Part shown: positions 17,544-26,534 of the stretch, in pieces
Numbering within the stretch: the stretch's first letter is position 1
How the letters are laid out: each line of letters opens with the position of its first letter
Assembly: GCF_000425125.1 (NCBI RefSeq)
Contig: NZ_KE384307.1
Span: 408,508-472,507, forward strand
Origin: Paenibacillus taiwanensis DSM 18679
Lineage (GTDB): Bacteria > Bacillota > Bacilli > Paenibacillales > Paenibacillaceae
Length of the DNA: 64,000 nt
Reading direction: 5' to 3'
The notes under the pieces: model-generated
Databases searched by the model: none
What the model was told of the DNA's origin: nothing
The model's input: only the letters and a program-made list of their open reading frames with translations
Made by a program: the position numbers and the translations under genes

Positions 17544-17572
17544 TTGCTATCCCTCTGTTGTTCACCTATAAT
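17544..17572 (+). promoter_or_regulatory. Promoter of btuFCD-cobTUSQ operon
   Basis: TTGCTA and TATAAT separated by exactly 17 bases, roughly 40 bases before the riboswitch aptamer. Confidence 0.65.
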
Positions 17573-17610
17573 CAATCATTAAGTTCACAAATGGAACGGA
17601 CAAGTGTATA

Positions 17611-17795
17611 TGACGACTTCAGGTCCTGTCCCTAACGCAAGGAGACAGGTAACAGGGAAGCCGGTGCAAATCCGGCACGGTCCCGCCACTGTATAACGGA
17701 ATTACCCGTGATAAGCTGATATCCGACCTAGCAGGGAGGAAGCGCAATCACGAATGCCGTAAGTCAGGAAACCTGCCTGAAGACGTGACGAGCAA
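17611..17795 (+). promoter_or_regulatory. Adenosylcobalamin riboswitch
   Basis: The conserved B12-box core is present in order: AGGTCCTGTC near 17621, AACAGGGAAGCCGGTG at about 17651, CCGGCACGGTCCCGCCACTGT ending near 17692 (the GCCACTG signature), and AAGTCAGGAAACCTGCC at 17761-17777. Such RNAs bind adenosylcobalamin and shut down downstream uptake and synthesis genes. It lies ahead of btuF and should control the whole downstream operon. The aptamer ends are approximate. Confidence 0.95.
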
Positions 17796-17930
17796 CAATC
17801 CTTCGCGGAAAGGACTAACGTCAACTCCTATCGGTCGCTTGTCAGTGTCGATATATTGCGCGGATATGAATCCGAGCCATATGTCGGTAGCTGATGGCGA
17901 TAAGCTTCTGCTGTACGATGTCAGTCGATC

Positions 17931-17970
17931 AAATCCCTATTCCTGCTTTATGATGGAATGGGGATTTTGT
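17931..17970 (+). terminator. Riboswitch expression-platform terminator
   Basis: Stem AAATCCCTATTCC / GGAATGGGGATTT (one G-U pair) followed by TTTTGTT, between the aptamer and btuF. It is the likely premature terminator formed when coenzyme B12 is bound. The 135 bases between aptamer and hairpin show no other clear element beyond a short hairpin at 17799-17813. Confidence 0.7.
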
Positions 17971-18084
17971 TATGTGGTAGGGAATAGTTAACAATTGCCG
18001 AAGAGCGAAAGAGCGATGCTGGAATGCGCTGACCGTTTCTGGTATGGGAACAAGTCATTTGTCACAATAAGGGGAGATTTATTC

Positions 18085-19074
18085 ATGAAACTATGGTGGA
18101 ATCGTACATTAGCAGCTTTGATGGTATGTGTGCTTGCTGTCAGCCTCGCGGCATGCGGTGGAGCTAAGGAAGAAGGCACACCAGCACCAGACAAGAAGCA
18201 GGAACAGACGGGGACAGAGACATCTACGGATGCCCTAAAGACTACATACCCGTTAACAGTGAAAGATGTAACAGGAGAAGAGTTTAAGTTTGACAAAGCA
18301 CCGGAGCGTATTGTGTCTGTATCACCTGCTGAGACAGAGTCCCTGTTTGCGTTAGGTTTGGACAGCCAGATTGCAGGGGTATCGGATTTTGATGACTACC
18401 CAGAAGCAGCAAAGTCTAAAGCTAAAATGGGCGGCATTATGAAGCCAAACGAAGAGGCTATTATTGCAGCAAAGCCTGATATCGTATTTACGGGCATTTC
18501 CATGAAAGAAGATGTAGTGAAGAAGTTCCGTGATTTAGGAATTACGATTTTTAAAGTAGAACCTAAATCTTTTGACGATGTACTTAAAAATATTGAATTG
18601 TACGGCCTGATTACAGATCGTCAGCAGCAGGCTAAAGATATTGTAGATGGCATGAAAAAGACACGCGACGATATTCAAGCCGCTGTTAAAGGTGCAACGG
18701 ATAAGAAAAAAGTATATATTGAGTTCTCACCAGGCTGGACAGTTGGCAGCGGCGAATTTATGAATGAATTAATCGAGCTGGCAGGTGGCGTTAACGTGGC
18801 AGCGGACGCGCAAGGCTGGGTTCAAATTAATGAAGAGAACATTATTAAGAGCAACCCAGATGTGATCATGTTCTCACAAGCAATCGTAGATTCGGCTACA
18901 AACAAAACACTCGAAGAAATTATTCGTGGGCGCAAGGGCTGGGAGAACATTAACGCCATTAAGAACAATCAAGTTATTGGCTTTGATTCCAACTTGATTA
19001 GCCGTCCGGGACCTCGTGTAGCGGAAGGACTTAAAGTGATTGCAAAAGCAATTTATCCAGAATTAATCAAGTAA
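18085..19074 (+). CDS. btuF: Cobalamin-binding lipoprotein (BtuF type)
   Basis: This 329-residue ABC substrate-binding protein delivers corrinoids to BtuCD. The signal peptide ends in lipobox LAAC, followed by a charged Glu/Lys/Thr linker. The mature part is the two-lobed periplasmic-binding fold with a long connecting helix: RIVSVSPAETESLFALGL, KPDIVFTGISMKEDVV, VYIEFSPGWTVGSGEFMNE and NPDVIMFSQAIVD. The family also includes iron-siderophore binders, so substrate assignment rests on the B12 riboswitch upstream and cob genes downstream. ATG 18085 is chosen over the open frame from 17995 because GGGGAG precedes it and it begins a proper signal peptide. Confidence 0.88.
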   Translation: MKLWWNRTLAALMVCVLAVSLAACGGAKEEGTPAPDKKQEQTGTETSTDALKTTYPLTVKDVTGEEFKFDKAPERIVSVSPAETESLFALGLDSQIAGVSDFDDYPEAAKSKAKMGGIMKPNEEAIIAAKPDIVFTGISMKEDVVKKFRDLGITIFKVEPKSFDDVLKNIELYGLITDRQQQAKDIVDGMKKTRDDIQAAVKGATDKKKVYIEFSPGWTVGSGEFMNELIELAGGVNVAADAQGWVQINEENIIKSNPDVIMFSQAIVDSATNKTLEEIIRGRKGWENINAIKNNQVIGFDSNLISRPGPRVAEGLKVIAKAIYPELIK

Positions 19075-19129
19075 CATTACAATTGCTAAGATATTACACC
19101 AAGATGAGCAACTTAAGATGGGATGAGGC

Positions 19130-20203
19130 ATGATGAATAACATCAACCGAACATCGCGTTTAACGTGGCGACACCTTACAATCGCAGGAGGAGCAGGCAT
19201 ATTGCTGCTCCTTTTGTCCGTTGTAGGATGTCTTGCAATCGGTTCCGTACGTATGCCATTTGGCGAGATTACACGTATTTTGCTGCACCACCTTCCTTGG
19301 ATCGGAGATCAGATTCCGGTAACTTGGGATGATGCTTCTGCCCAAATTATGATGAAGGTTCGTTTTCCACGTGTGCTGTTAGCTGTTCTGGTAGGCGCAT
19401 CACTTGGCATTGCCGGAACTGCATTTCAAGGGGTGCTGCGTAATCCATTAGCAGATCCCTATACATTGGGTGTATCGTCTGGCGCTTCAGTAGGCGCAGC
19501 GCTGCTTATTTATTTTGGACTGCAATATGCTTTTTTCGGACAATGGACGATACCTGTTGTTGCTTTTGTAACGGGTGTGCTTACGCTTATTGTTGTCTTG
19601 AAAATGGCAAGGGAGAATGGCAAAATTCCAGTTGAAACCCTCATATTGTCGGGGGTGGTGACGAACGCATTTCTTGGGGCTATCGTGTCCTTTATGGTTG
19701 CTATGTCCAAGCAGACCATCAATGAAATTTTGTTTTGGGTAATGGGGAGCTTAGCTTTAAGAGGCTGGCCTTATATTTATGTAATTGCGCCTTATTTTGC
19801 AGTAACGTTTGTCGTACTGTGTGCTTATACACGACAACTCAATTTGCTTGCCCTTGGCGAGCGGCAGGCAGCTCATTTGGGACTTGATGTTGAACGAACC
19901 AAATGGATCGTACTGTTAACCGCAACGTTAGTAACGGCAGGGGCCGTCTCCGTATCTGGAGTTATCGGGTTCGTAGGGCTTGTCGTTCCTCATATGCTTC
20001 GACTAATCATTGGGCCTGATTACAGATTACTTATGCCTTTGTCAGCTTTGGGCGGTGGTATTTATGTGATGTGGGCGGATACGATTGCCCGTTCAGCGTT
20101 GGCACCTACAGAAATTCCGCTCGGTGTTGTTACCGCCTTTATTGGTGCGCCATTTTTTGCTTATTTATTGATAAGGAACAAAAAAATGAGACGAGGGGAG
20201 TGA
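19130..20203 (+). CDS. btuC: Cobalamin ABC transporter permease (BtuC type)
   Basis: This 357-residue FecCD/BtuC-family permease has about ten membrane segments. Markers are RFPRVLLAVLVGASLGIAGT (residues about 74-93), NPLADPYTLGVSSGASVGAA and the late VSGVIGFVGLVVPHMLRLI. Together with the ATPase and lipoprotein it forms the corrinoid importer. Two ATG codons stand in tandem at 19130 and 19133; either could be used, with GGGATGAGG as the ribosome binding site. The downstream ATPase gene begins seven bases after the stop. Confidence 0.9.
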   Translation: MMNNINRTSRLTWRHLTIAGGAGILLLLLSVVGCLAIGSVRMPFGEITRILLHHLPWIGDQIPVTWDDASAQIMMKVRFPRVLLAVLVGASLGIAGTAFQGVLRNPLADPYTLGVSSGASVGAALLIYFGLQYAFFGQWTIPVVAFVTGVLTLIVVLKMARENGKIPVETLILSGVVTNAFLGAIVSFMVAMSKQTINEILFWVMGSLALRGWPYIYVIAPYFAVTFVVLCAYTRQLNLLALGERQAAHLGLDVERTKWIVLLTATLVTAGAVSVSGVIGFVGLVVPHMLRLIIGPDYRLLMPLSALGGGIYVMWADTIARSALAPTEIPLGVVTAFIGAPFFAYLLIRNKKMRRGE

Positions 20204-20210
20204 GACACGA

Positions 20211-21149
20211 ATGGCCTACAAACATGAAAGCTCAGGGAATGTGACGTTAGAAAAGGCGGCTATGCTGGAATCTACAGCAATGATTTCACCTAATACCCAC
20301 TCTGGCGGCGCTAATACTAGTGATTCCATGAGAGGGAAATCACACGCTGTGACCGAAGTCCCTGTCATTGCGGCTGATGGATTGTATCATAGCTATGGCG
20401 GCCGTCAAGTGCTGCATGATGTCTCGCTCTCTGTTCAAGCAGGTGAATGGCTAGGCATAATTGGCCCTAATGGCAGCGGCAAATCAACGCTGTTATCCCT
20501 GTTGTCTCATGCAGAGAAAGCGTCAAAAGGCGCAGTATCCATTCATGGAAAAGCCATTCATGCTTATAAGCGGAAAGAATTATCGCGTCTGATGGCTGTG
20601 TTGCAGCAGGAAGCTTTGCCGCCTGTGCACTTCACGGTGCGGGACATTGTGGAGATGGGCAGATTTCCGTATCAATCCTGGTTTGGGAGTGAACGTAAAG
20701 ACAGCAGGCTGATCGTGGATCATATCATGTCTAAGCTCCAATTAGACCCAATTGCAGATCGGCCGTTGGATCGTTTGAGCGGGGGACAGCGGCAACGGGC
20801 AGCACTAGGCAAATTGATGGCGCAATCACCTAGTATTGTGTTGTTGGACGAGCCAACAACTTATCTTGATATTCGTTATCAGGTTCAGTTTATGGATGTT
20901 ATTAGGGATTGGCAGCAGGATTGTGGCTTGACGGTTGTGTCCGTCCTGCACGATTTGAACTTGGCCGCGCTGTACTGTGATCGGATCATCGTTATGCAGG
21001 AAGGCGTAATCGCGGCGGAAGGCACACCGCAGCAGCTAATGACGACAGAACTGCTTCAGCATGTATTTGATACAAAGACGGTTATTGTGCCACATCCAGA
21101 CTGTAGCAGGCCGCAGGTGCTCGTTTGTCCTGGATCAGTAGGAGATTAA
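20211..21149 (+). CDS. btuD: Cobalamin ABC transporter ATP-binding protein (BtuD type)
   Basis: This 312-residue ATPase belongs to the FecE/BtuD group. Walker A is GPNGSGKST, the signature is LSGGQRQR, Walker B is VLLDEPTTYLD and the switch His lies in SVLHDLNLA. The first roughly 48 residues form an unusual Ser/Thr/Asn-rich extension before the normal start of the domain (VIAADGLYHSYGG). The ATG at 20211 has GAGGGGAG upstream, and no ribosome binding site precedes the internal ATG near 20328, so the extension seems real. It is coupled to btuC and followed by cobT after about 115 bases. Confidence 0.9.
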   Translation: MAYKHESSGNVTLEKAAMLESTAMISPNTHSGGANTSDSMRGKSHAVTEVPVIAADGLYHSYGGRQVLHDVSLSVQAGEWLGIIGPNGSGKSTLLSLLSHAEKASKGAVSIHGKAIHAYKRKELSRLMAVLQQEALPPVHFTVRDIVEMGRFPYQSWFGSERKDSRLIVDHIMSKLQLDPIADRPLDRLSGGQRQRAALGKLMAQSPSIVLLDEPTTYLDIRYQVQFMDVIRDWQQDCGLTVVSVLHDLNLAALYCDRIIVMQEGVIAAEGTPQQLMTTELLQHVFDTKTVIVPHPDCSRPQVLVCPGSVGD

Positions 21150-21263
21150 ATAATAGAGAATTGCTCAGGCTTATGAGGACTGCACAATTATAAGAAGTAG
21201 TTATGAAGACAACTCACATCGATGCAGCTAAGAATGAACCGACAAAAATGGAGATGATGAATA

Positions 21264-22319
21264 ATGACACAGCAATGGAGTAACGTAATCCCGAATTTAA
21301 ATGAAGAGGCTCGTGAGGCAGCGCTTTTGCACCAGAATCAGTTAACAAAGCCGCCAGGGAGTCTTGGTGTGCTCGAACAACTTTCGCTGCAGCTTGCAGC
21401 TATAACGGGAGAAGTCGTTCCTCAGTTGGATAAAAAGGCAGTAATCGTTATGGCGGGTGATCATGGTGTGTGTGAGGAAGGCGTTAGTGCGTTTCCAGCA
21501 GAAGTGACCCCGCAGATGGTCCTGAATTTCATACACGGCGGCGCGGCAGTTAATGTGTTGGCACGCGAGGCGGGAGCACAGGTTGTGTGCGTGGATGTAG
21601 GTGTGAATGCTGAATTAAACCACCCTAATCTGGTGACTCGTAAAGTGCGATATGGTACGTCAAATATGGCAAAAGGGGCTGCGATGTCACGCGAGGAAGC
21701 GCTAGCAGCCATCCAGGCTGGCGTAGATACGGTTGAAGAATTGGTGCGGCAAGGTGTCCGCCTATTTGCAACTGGTGAAATGGGAATTGGCAATACGACG
21801 GCAAGTGCCGCCATATTGTGTGCCTTTACGGGTATGGCGCCAGAGGATGCCGTCGGACGCGGAACGGGGATAGGTGATGAACAGTGGCAGCACAAGTGTG
21901 ATGTGGTACGCCAAGCGCTTGCGTGTAATCAACCGCAGGCGGAAGATGCGCTTGATGTGCTGGCGAAAGTAGGCGGCTTGGAAATTGCCGGACTTGTCGG
22001 GGTCATTTTAGGGGCTGCTCGTCATCGGGCACCTGTCGTAATTGACGGATTTATTTCCAGTGCAGCAGCTTTGACAGCAGTAAGAATAGCGCCAGAGGTG
22101 CATGGATATTTGATTGGATCACATCTATCCGATGAAAGAGGCCATCGTGCGCTTTTGGAAGAGCTGCGCCTGCAAGCTCCGCTGCACCTGAACATGCGTT
22201 TGGGTGAGGGGACGGGGGCTGTAATTTTGTTTCAGCTTATTGATGCAGCTTGCCGCATTATGCGAGAGATGGCAACGTTTGCACAGGCGGGTGTGTCTGG
22301 ACAGGAGGATGTAAAATGA
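21264..22319 (+). CDS. cobT: Nicotinate-nucleotide--dimethylbenzimidazole phosphoribosyltransferase
   Basis: This 351-residue cytoplasmic enzyme makes alpha-ribazole phosphate from a lower-ligand base and nicotinate mononucleotide. Family motifs are QLTKPPGSLGVLEQLSLQLA, VMAGDHGVCEEGVSAFP, NFIHGGAAVNVLAR, the GEMGIGNTTASAAI loop, GRGTGIGDEQWQHK and the C-terminal MRLGEGTGAVILF, whose Glu is the catalytic base. Length is normal. ATG 21264 follows a GGAGATGATG sequence. The stop overlaps cobU by four bases. Confidence 0.95.
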   Translation: MTQQWSNVIPNLNEEAREAALLHQNQLTKPPGSLGVLEQLSLQLAAITGEVVPQLDKKAVIVMAGDHGVCEEGVSAFPAEVTPQMVLNFIHGGAAVNVLAREAGAQVVCVDVGVNAELNHPNLVTRKVRYGTSNMAKGAAMSREEALAAIQAGVDTVEELVRQGVRLFATGEMGIGNTTASAAILCAFTGMAPEDAVGRGTGIGDEQWQHKCDVVRQALACNQPQAEDALDVLAKVGGLEIAGLVGVILGAARHRAPVVIDGFISSAAALTAVRIAPEVHGYLIGSHLSDERGHRALLEELRLQAPLHLNMRLGEGTGAVILFQLIDAACRIMREMATFAQAGVSGQEDVK

Positions 22320-22873
22320 GTGGCCGCATTGTGCTGGTTACGGGTGGGGCCCGCAGTGGCAAGAGCTCGTTTGCAGAACGATATGTAATGAAGCATTCGC
22401 CGCAGGGCAGCACATATGTGGCAACTGCCGAGGCGTACGACGATGAGATGCGAGAGCGTATTGCCCTCCATCAGCAGCAGCGTGAGGAGTCCAATTATAG
22501 ATGGCGTATAGCCGAGAGTCCTCAAGGGCTGCCAGCATGGATAAATGCAGCCGCAGAGCCAGCTGTACTCGTTGATTGCTTAACTATCTGGCTGTCGAAT
22601 GAACTGCTTGCTGTAGAGCAGCACCCGAACTTGGATCAGCTTGTGGACGATTGCATCACACAATTGGTAGCGGCGGCGGCTGGATTCAACGGCATGCTGG
22701 TGTGTGTGACAAATGAGGTTGGGAGTGGTGTTGTGCCAGCCTACAAGTTGGGTCGAACCTTTCGCGATGCAGCGGGCCGCTTGAACCAACGAATGGCTGC
22801 ACTTGCAGATGAAGTGTATTTGGTGACAGCGGGCATTCCTATTGAAATAAAAAGACTGAGGGTAGAGCTATGA
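22316..22873 (+). CDS. cobU: Adenosylcobinamide kinase/phosphate guanylyltransferase
   Basis: This 185-residue bifunctional enzyme phosphorylates adenosylcobinamide and then adds GMP. The P-loop GGARSGKSSFAERY lies at the N-terminus, followed by VATAEAYDDEMRERIALHQ (the guanylylated histidine region), LVDCLTIWLSN and TNEVGSGVVPAYKLGRTFRD. The frame is open to 22250, but GGAGGAT sits seven bases before ATG 22316, which also gives the normal family start. It overlaps cobT and cobS by four bases each, so the three are coupled. Confidence 0.95.
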   Translation: MSGRIVLVTGGARSGKSSFAERYVMKHSPQGSTYVATAEAYDDEMRERIALHQQQREESNYRWRIAESPQGLPAWINAAAEPAVLVDCLTIWLSNELLAVEQHPNLDQLVDDCITQLVAAAAGFNGMLVCVTNEVGSGVVPAYKLGRTFRDAAGRLNQRMAALADEVYLVTAGIPIEIKRLRVEL

Positions 22874-23712
22874 AGCTTTGGCTACAGGCCTTTGTGGCGG
22901 CTGTACAATTTCTTACACGTATTCCATTCCCCGTTGAAGTACCCTTTACCAATCAAGTGTTAAAACGCAGCGTTGTATTTTTTCCGCTTGCGGGCGGCTT
23001 GGTAGGTTTGCTGGTTTGGTTGGCAGGGGCAGGATTAACAGCTGTACTTCCGTCATGGCCAGCTGCAGCGCTCGTGCTGCTGCTAGCATTGGGCTTAACA
23101 GGTGGATTACATTTAGATGGGCTTATGGATACCGCAGACGGCCTGCTAAGTCACCGTCCGCGGGAACGGATGCTGGAAATTATGAAGGATAGCCGCGTCG
23201 GAGCGATGGGAGTTATTGTTTGTTTTATCGTATTGCTCCTTCAGTGGTCGTTGTTTGCTGTGATGATGGAGCATGGACAATGGGGATTGTTTATTGCGCT
23301 CCCGTTTATCGGCAGTCGATATGCGATGGTGTGGGCAATTGCATCAGAGCCTTGTGCACGCAAGGATTCAGGAATTGGTGTGATGTTCCAAGGTGTTCAC
23401 ATGTTTTATGTGCTAGGTACGATGCTAACTACGATTGCACTTTCAGCGTTATTTTTGTTCGGAGGATTGAATCTCCCCGTACCATTTGCCGCTCAGCATG
23501 TGGATCAAGCTTGGCGGTGGAGTCCTAGCCTGTTGTTGGGCGGTTATATTTTGATAGTTCAACTATTTAGTTGGGTTTGTTCTCGCAGCATTTCACGTAA
23601 ATTAGGTGGCTTAACTGGTGATACGTATGGAGCCATCTGTGAGCTGATGTTGACGCTGCTACTGCTAGGGCTTGTTATTAACATGGGGATAGATGGAGGT
23701 GGAGGCCGATGA
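22870..23712 (+). CDS. cobS: Adenosylcobinamide-GDP ribazoletransferase (cobalamin synthase)
   Basis: This 280-residue integral membrane enzyme joins adenosylcobinamide-GDP with alpha-ribazole (phosphate), the last assembly step. Typical elements are AVQFLTRIPFP at the N-terminus, FFPLAGGLVGLLVWL, and the acidic LHLDGLMDTADGLLSHRPRE with the KDSRVGAMGV that follows, which hold the Mg-binding residues. About six to seven membrane segments are visible. ATG 22870 overlaps the cobU stop, and its own stop overlaps cobQ. Confidence 0.95.
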   Translation: MKLWLQAFVAAVQFLTRIPFPVEVPFTNQVLKRSVVFFPLAGGLVGLLVWLAGAGLTAVLPSWPAAALVLLLALGLTGGLHLDGLMDTADGLLSHRPRERMLEIMKDSRVGAMGVIVCFIVLLLQWSLFAVMMEHGQWGLFIALPFIGSRYAMVWAIASEPCARKDSGIGVMFQGVHMFYVLGTMLTTIALSALFLFGGLNLPVPFAAQHVDQAWRWSPSLLLGGYILIVQLFSWVCSRSISRKLGGLTGDTYGAICELMLTLLLLGLVINMGIDGGGGR

Positions 23713-25346
23713 GCGAGCAACGCCAAATTCATCATACTTGTGCTGCGCAGAAGGCTGTTGGTGGCAGAGCGATTATGCTTCAAGGCACAGCATCTGATGT
23801 CGGGAAAAGTGTTGTGACGACAGCACTTTGCCGTATTTTCAAACAGGATGGGTATCGGGTTGCGCCCTTTAAATCACAAAATATGGCGTTAAACTCTTAC
23901 GTAACTCCTGACGGCAAAGAAATCGGCCGCGCGCAGGGCGTTCAGGCTGAAGCGTGTGGAATAGCTGCTACTACGGATATGAACCCCGTCTTGATCAAGC
24001 CGATGCAGGACATGCATTCGCAAATTATTGTGCACGGCAAACCGTATCGTAATATGAGTGCGCTCCGTTATCGCTCGGACTTTCTCCCTGTAGCGCGGCA
24101 GCTTGTAACGGAAGCAGTTGAAAGATTAAAGGCCGCATATGATATCGTTGTGATGGAAGGTGCGGGGAGTCCTGCGGAAATTAATTTGAAGCATAATGAT
24201 ATCGTAAATATGAATATGGCTAAATGGGCGGATGCACCAGTCATTTTAATCGCAGACATTGATCGTGGCGGTGTATTTGCTTCGATTGTGGGAACGTTGG
24301 AGCTGTTAGAGCCGGATGAACGCGAGCGTGTCGTTGGATTTATTATTAACAAGTTTCGCGGCGATCTGGAGCTGTTACGCCCTGGGTTAACATGGTTGGA
24401 GGAACGGACGGGGAAGCCTGTACTGGGTGTTCTGCCCTATGCGGAAGACTTGGACATTGAAGCTGAGGATTCAGTAGCATTGGAAAAATGGAAGGTTCGA
24501 GTGGACCCCGAACGAGATATTGATATTGCGGTGCTTGCGATTCCGCGAATTTCTAATTTTACAGATATAGACCCGCTAACATCAGAAGGTGACGTTCGTA
24601 TCCGTTACGTCAAGCACCCGCAGCAGCTAGGGGAACCAGACGTTGTTATTATTCCAGGTTCGAAAAGTACAATTGCTGATCTGCTGTGGTTGCAGTCAAC
24701 AGGTTTGGCGGAAGCGCTAACTACGCTTCGTGAACGAAAAAGCCGGCAAGGGAGCGGCTTGCGGATCGTTGGCATCTGTGGGGGCTATCAAATGCTAGGT
24801 AAGTCTCTAATCGATCAGGAAGGTGTAGAAGCAGAGCCTGGAACTATAGTGGTGGGCTTAGGCTTGCTGCCTGTAGAGACGGAATTTGCCGCTATCAAAC
24901 GAACGGAGCAAGTGAAAGGTACGTTGATTACGAATTTGCCCTCATGGAGACCGCTGCAAGGGTTAACTATGGAAGGCTATGAAATCCATATGGGACGCTC
25001 TGTCAAGTTATCAGATGATGCTACGGCACTGGTCAGGTTAGCAGAAGTAACAGCGGATGGTGCTCAACACAACGAAGGATCGGATATGTCCTTATCGAGT
25101 GCCACAGATGACGGTTGTGTGAGTGAGGATGGGTTAGTGTTTGGAACGTATTTGCATGGATTGTTCCACAACGATGATTTTCGTCGTGGCTGGTTGAACC
25201 TCATTCGTATTTCTAAGGGATATGACCCACTGCCTGTACAGCTTCGGTTTAAAGAGAAGAAAGAGCACGCGTATGATCGGCTTGCAGAGCTCACACGTAA
25301 GCACCTGAACATGGAAGCTATTTACAAGGCGATAGGAAGCGATTAA
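23709..25346 (+). CDS. cobQ: Cobyric acid synthase
   Basis: This 545-residue glutamine-dependent amidotransferase amidates four side chains of adenosylcobyrinic acid a,c-diamide. The N-terminal BioD-like ATPase domain has MLQGTASDVGKSVVTTALCR, FKSQNMALNSYVTPDGKEIG and EGAGSPAEINLK. The C-terminal glutaminase domain has the nucleophile in VGICGGYQMLG and the catalytic His in FGTYLHGLFHNDDFRR. It is about 40-50 residues longer than many homologues owing to a Ser/Asp-rich insert before the final His motif and a His-containing N-terminal tail. Its presence implies that the corrin ring is made elsewhere in this genome. Last gene of the operon. Confidence 0.95.
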   Translation: MSEQRQIHHTCAAQKAVGGRAIMLQGTASDVGKSVVTTALCRIFKQDGYRVAPFKSQNMALNSYVTPDGKEIGRAQGVQAEACGIAATTDMNPVLIKPMQDMHSQIIVHGKPYRNMSALRYRSDFLPVARQLVTEAVERLKAAYDIVVMEGAGSPAEINLKHNDIVNMNMAKWADAPVILIADIDRGGVFASIVGTLELLEPDERERVVGFIINKFRGDLELLRPGLTWLEERTGKPVLGVLPYAEDLDIEAEDSVALEKWKVRVDPERDIDIAVLAIPRISNFTDIDPLTSEGDVRIRYVKHPQQLGEPDVVIIPGSKSTIADLLWLQSTGLAEALTTLRERKSRQGSGLRIVGICGGYQMLGKSLIDQEGVEAEPGTIVVGLGLLPVETEFAAIKRTEQVKGTLITNLPSWRPLQGLTMEGYEIHMGRSVKLSDDATALVRLAEVTADGAQHNEGSDMSLSSATDDGCVSEDGLVFGTYLHGLFHNDDFRRGWLNLIRISKGYDPLPVQLRFKEKKEHAYDRLAELTRKHLNMEAIYKAIGSD

Positions 25347-25392
25347 GGAACGAGCATGCCCGCCGCCGTGTGAAGCCTTTATAATTTGTGAA

Positions 25393-25446
25393 ATCAGTTC
25401 CCCTCATGTAAGTGTGAGCTTCACACGTATATGAGGGGTAACTGAT
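25393..25446. terminator. Large inverted repeat between convergent genes
   Basis: Outer arms ATCAGTTCCCCTCAT / ATGAGGGGTAACTGAT (one bulge), then an inner GTGTGA / TCACAC. There is no T run on either side, so it is not a classical terminator, but its place between cobQ and the convergent EcsC gene suggests transcript end formation or protection. Confidence 0.55.
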
Positions 25447-25463
25447 GACTTTACCAATACGCT

Positions 25464-26309
25464 TTAAGAAGGCTCCCTGTCCTCCTCCAGCTCCTGGAGC
25501 ATCTTCAGCACAACTCGCTTTCTATACATCATTTGCGCTGTTTCTGCGACATCGTGTATAAGCGACCGATTCATAAAGGAGCCAAACACCATACCCGCTA
25601 CCGGAATCGACTGGAACAATTTTTTCCACCCGAAATTATCAGTAAAGGCGATCATCGTTTCACGCCAGCCCTGCATCTCGGACAGTGCTTCGCGATCGCG
25701 GTCCTCACGATGGTATTCAGTGAGCTCTTTAAGAATAGCCTGCTTGCCCACAATATCTGACGATGAAAATTGCATACATTTTACAACAAATACTCGCTCC
25801 TCACGTGCACTTGGATCAAAGCCATAGCTGATGGCTGTCTCCTGAATGACCTTAAGTGATATCCCCAAAATTGCAGGAATATCAATTGCCAGCGTAAATA
25901 TGCCGCCAAAGCCTGTCGTAGCACCTTGGGCAAAGGCAGCGGACTTATGGGATTCCCGCAGTTGAGACGCAACTTCATCGCGTACAGCAAGAGGGACACG
26001 CTGGACATCGTTGATACATGCCACGGCTAACGCTTGCTCAGGCGTGGTCTTCTTCCATTGCTGCTCCATTTTGTGTAATACGTGCTTCTCTTGAATTAAA
26101 TAACGTCCTCCTGTGTGCAGATAGCTGCCGACTTCATCTAATACCTGGCCCACTTTTCGTTGTAATATTTTGGGGCTAAGCTTGTCCAATATCATAAACG
26201 GGATACGACCGATCTTCTCCCAAAACCAGAGCTCGCGCTGTTCCTTTTCCCACGTTTCAATTTCCATTTTGGCCTGTAGCAGTGCGGCACGTTGCTCATC
26301 TGTACGCAT
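25464..26309 (-). CDS. EcsC family protein
   Basis: This 281-residue protein matches the EcsC family, named after the third gene of the Bacillus ecsABC locus; its molecular function is not known. Recognisable parts are the N-terminal EIETWEKEQRELWFWEKIG, the glycine-rich AAFAQGATTGFGGIFTLAIDIPAILGISLK stretch around residues 125-155, which may contact the membrane, and the C-terminal SIPVAGMVFGSFMNRSLIHDVAETAQ. No ecsA/ecsB transporter genes are adjacent, so this is a stand-alone paralogue. ATG 26309 follows AAGGAGGATC. Confidence 0.82.
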   Translation of the reverse strand: MRTDEQRAALLQAKMEIETWEKEQRELWFWEKIGRIPFMILDKLSPKILQRKVGQVLDEVGSYLHTGGRYLIQEKHVLHKMEQQWKKTTPEQALAVACINDVQRVPLAVRDEVASQLRESHKSAAFAQGATTGFGGIFTLAIDIPAILGISLKVIQETAISYGFDPSAREERVFVVKCMQFSSSDIVGKQAILKELTEYHREDRDREALSEMQGWRETMIAFTDNFGWKKLFQSIPVAGMVFGSFMNRSLIHDVAETAQMMYRKRVVLKMLQELEEDREPS

Positions 26310-26534
26310 ATGATCCTCCTTATAGAACTCGCAAATGGATGCATGCGTTGTTTGCTTTACAACGTTTGCAGCATACGAAGCATTCTACTAGTAATAAGAA
26401 GTTGTACGTGCAGACTGGTGCATTGTTTCAACGAAATGTATGAAATATCCTGTTTGTATTCCGTTTGGAATGCGGGCCAGCAGGGTAATGATGAAGATAT
26501 AAACTAAGGGAAGACCCGCAAGGAGAGAAGATTT

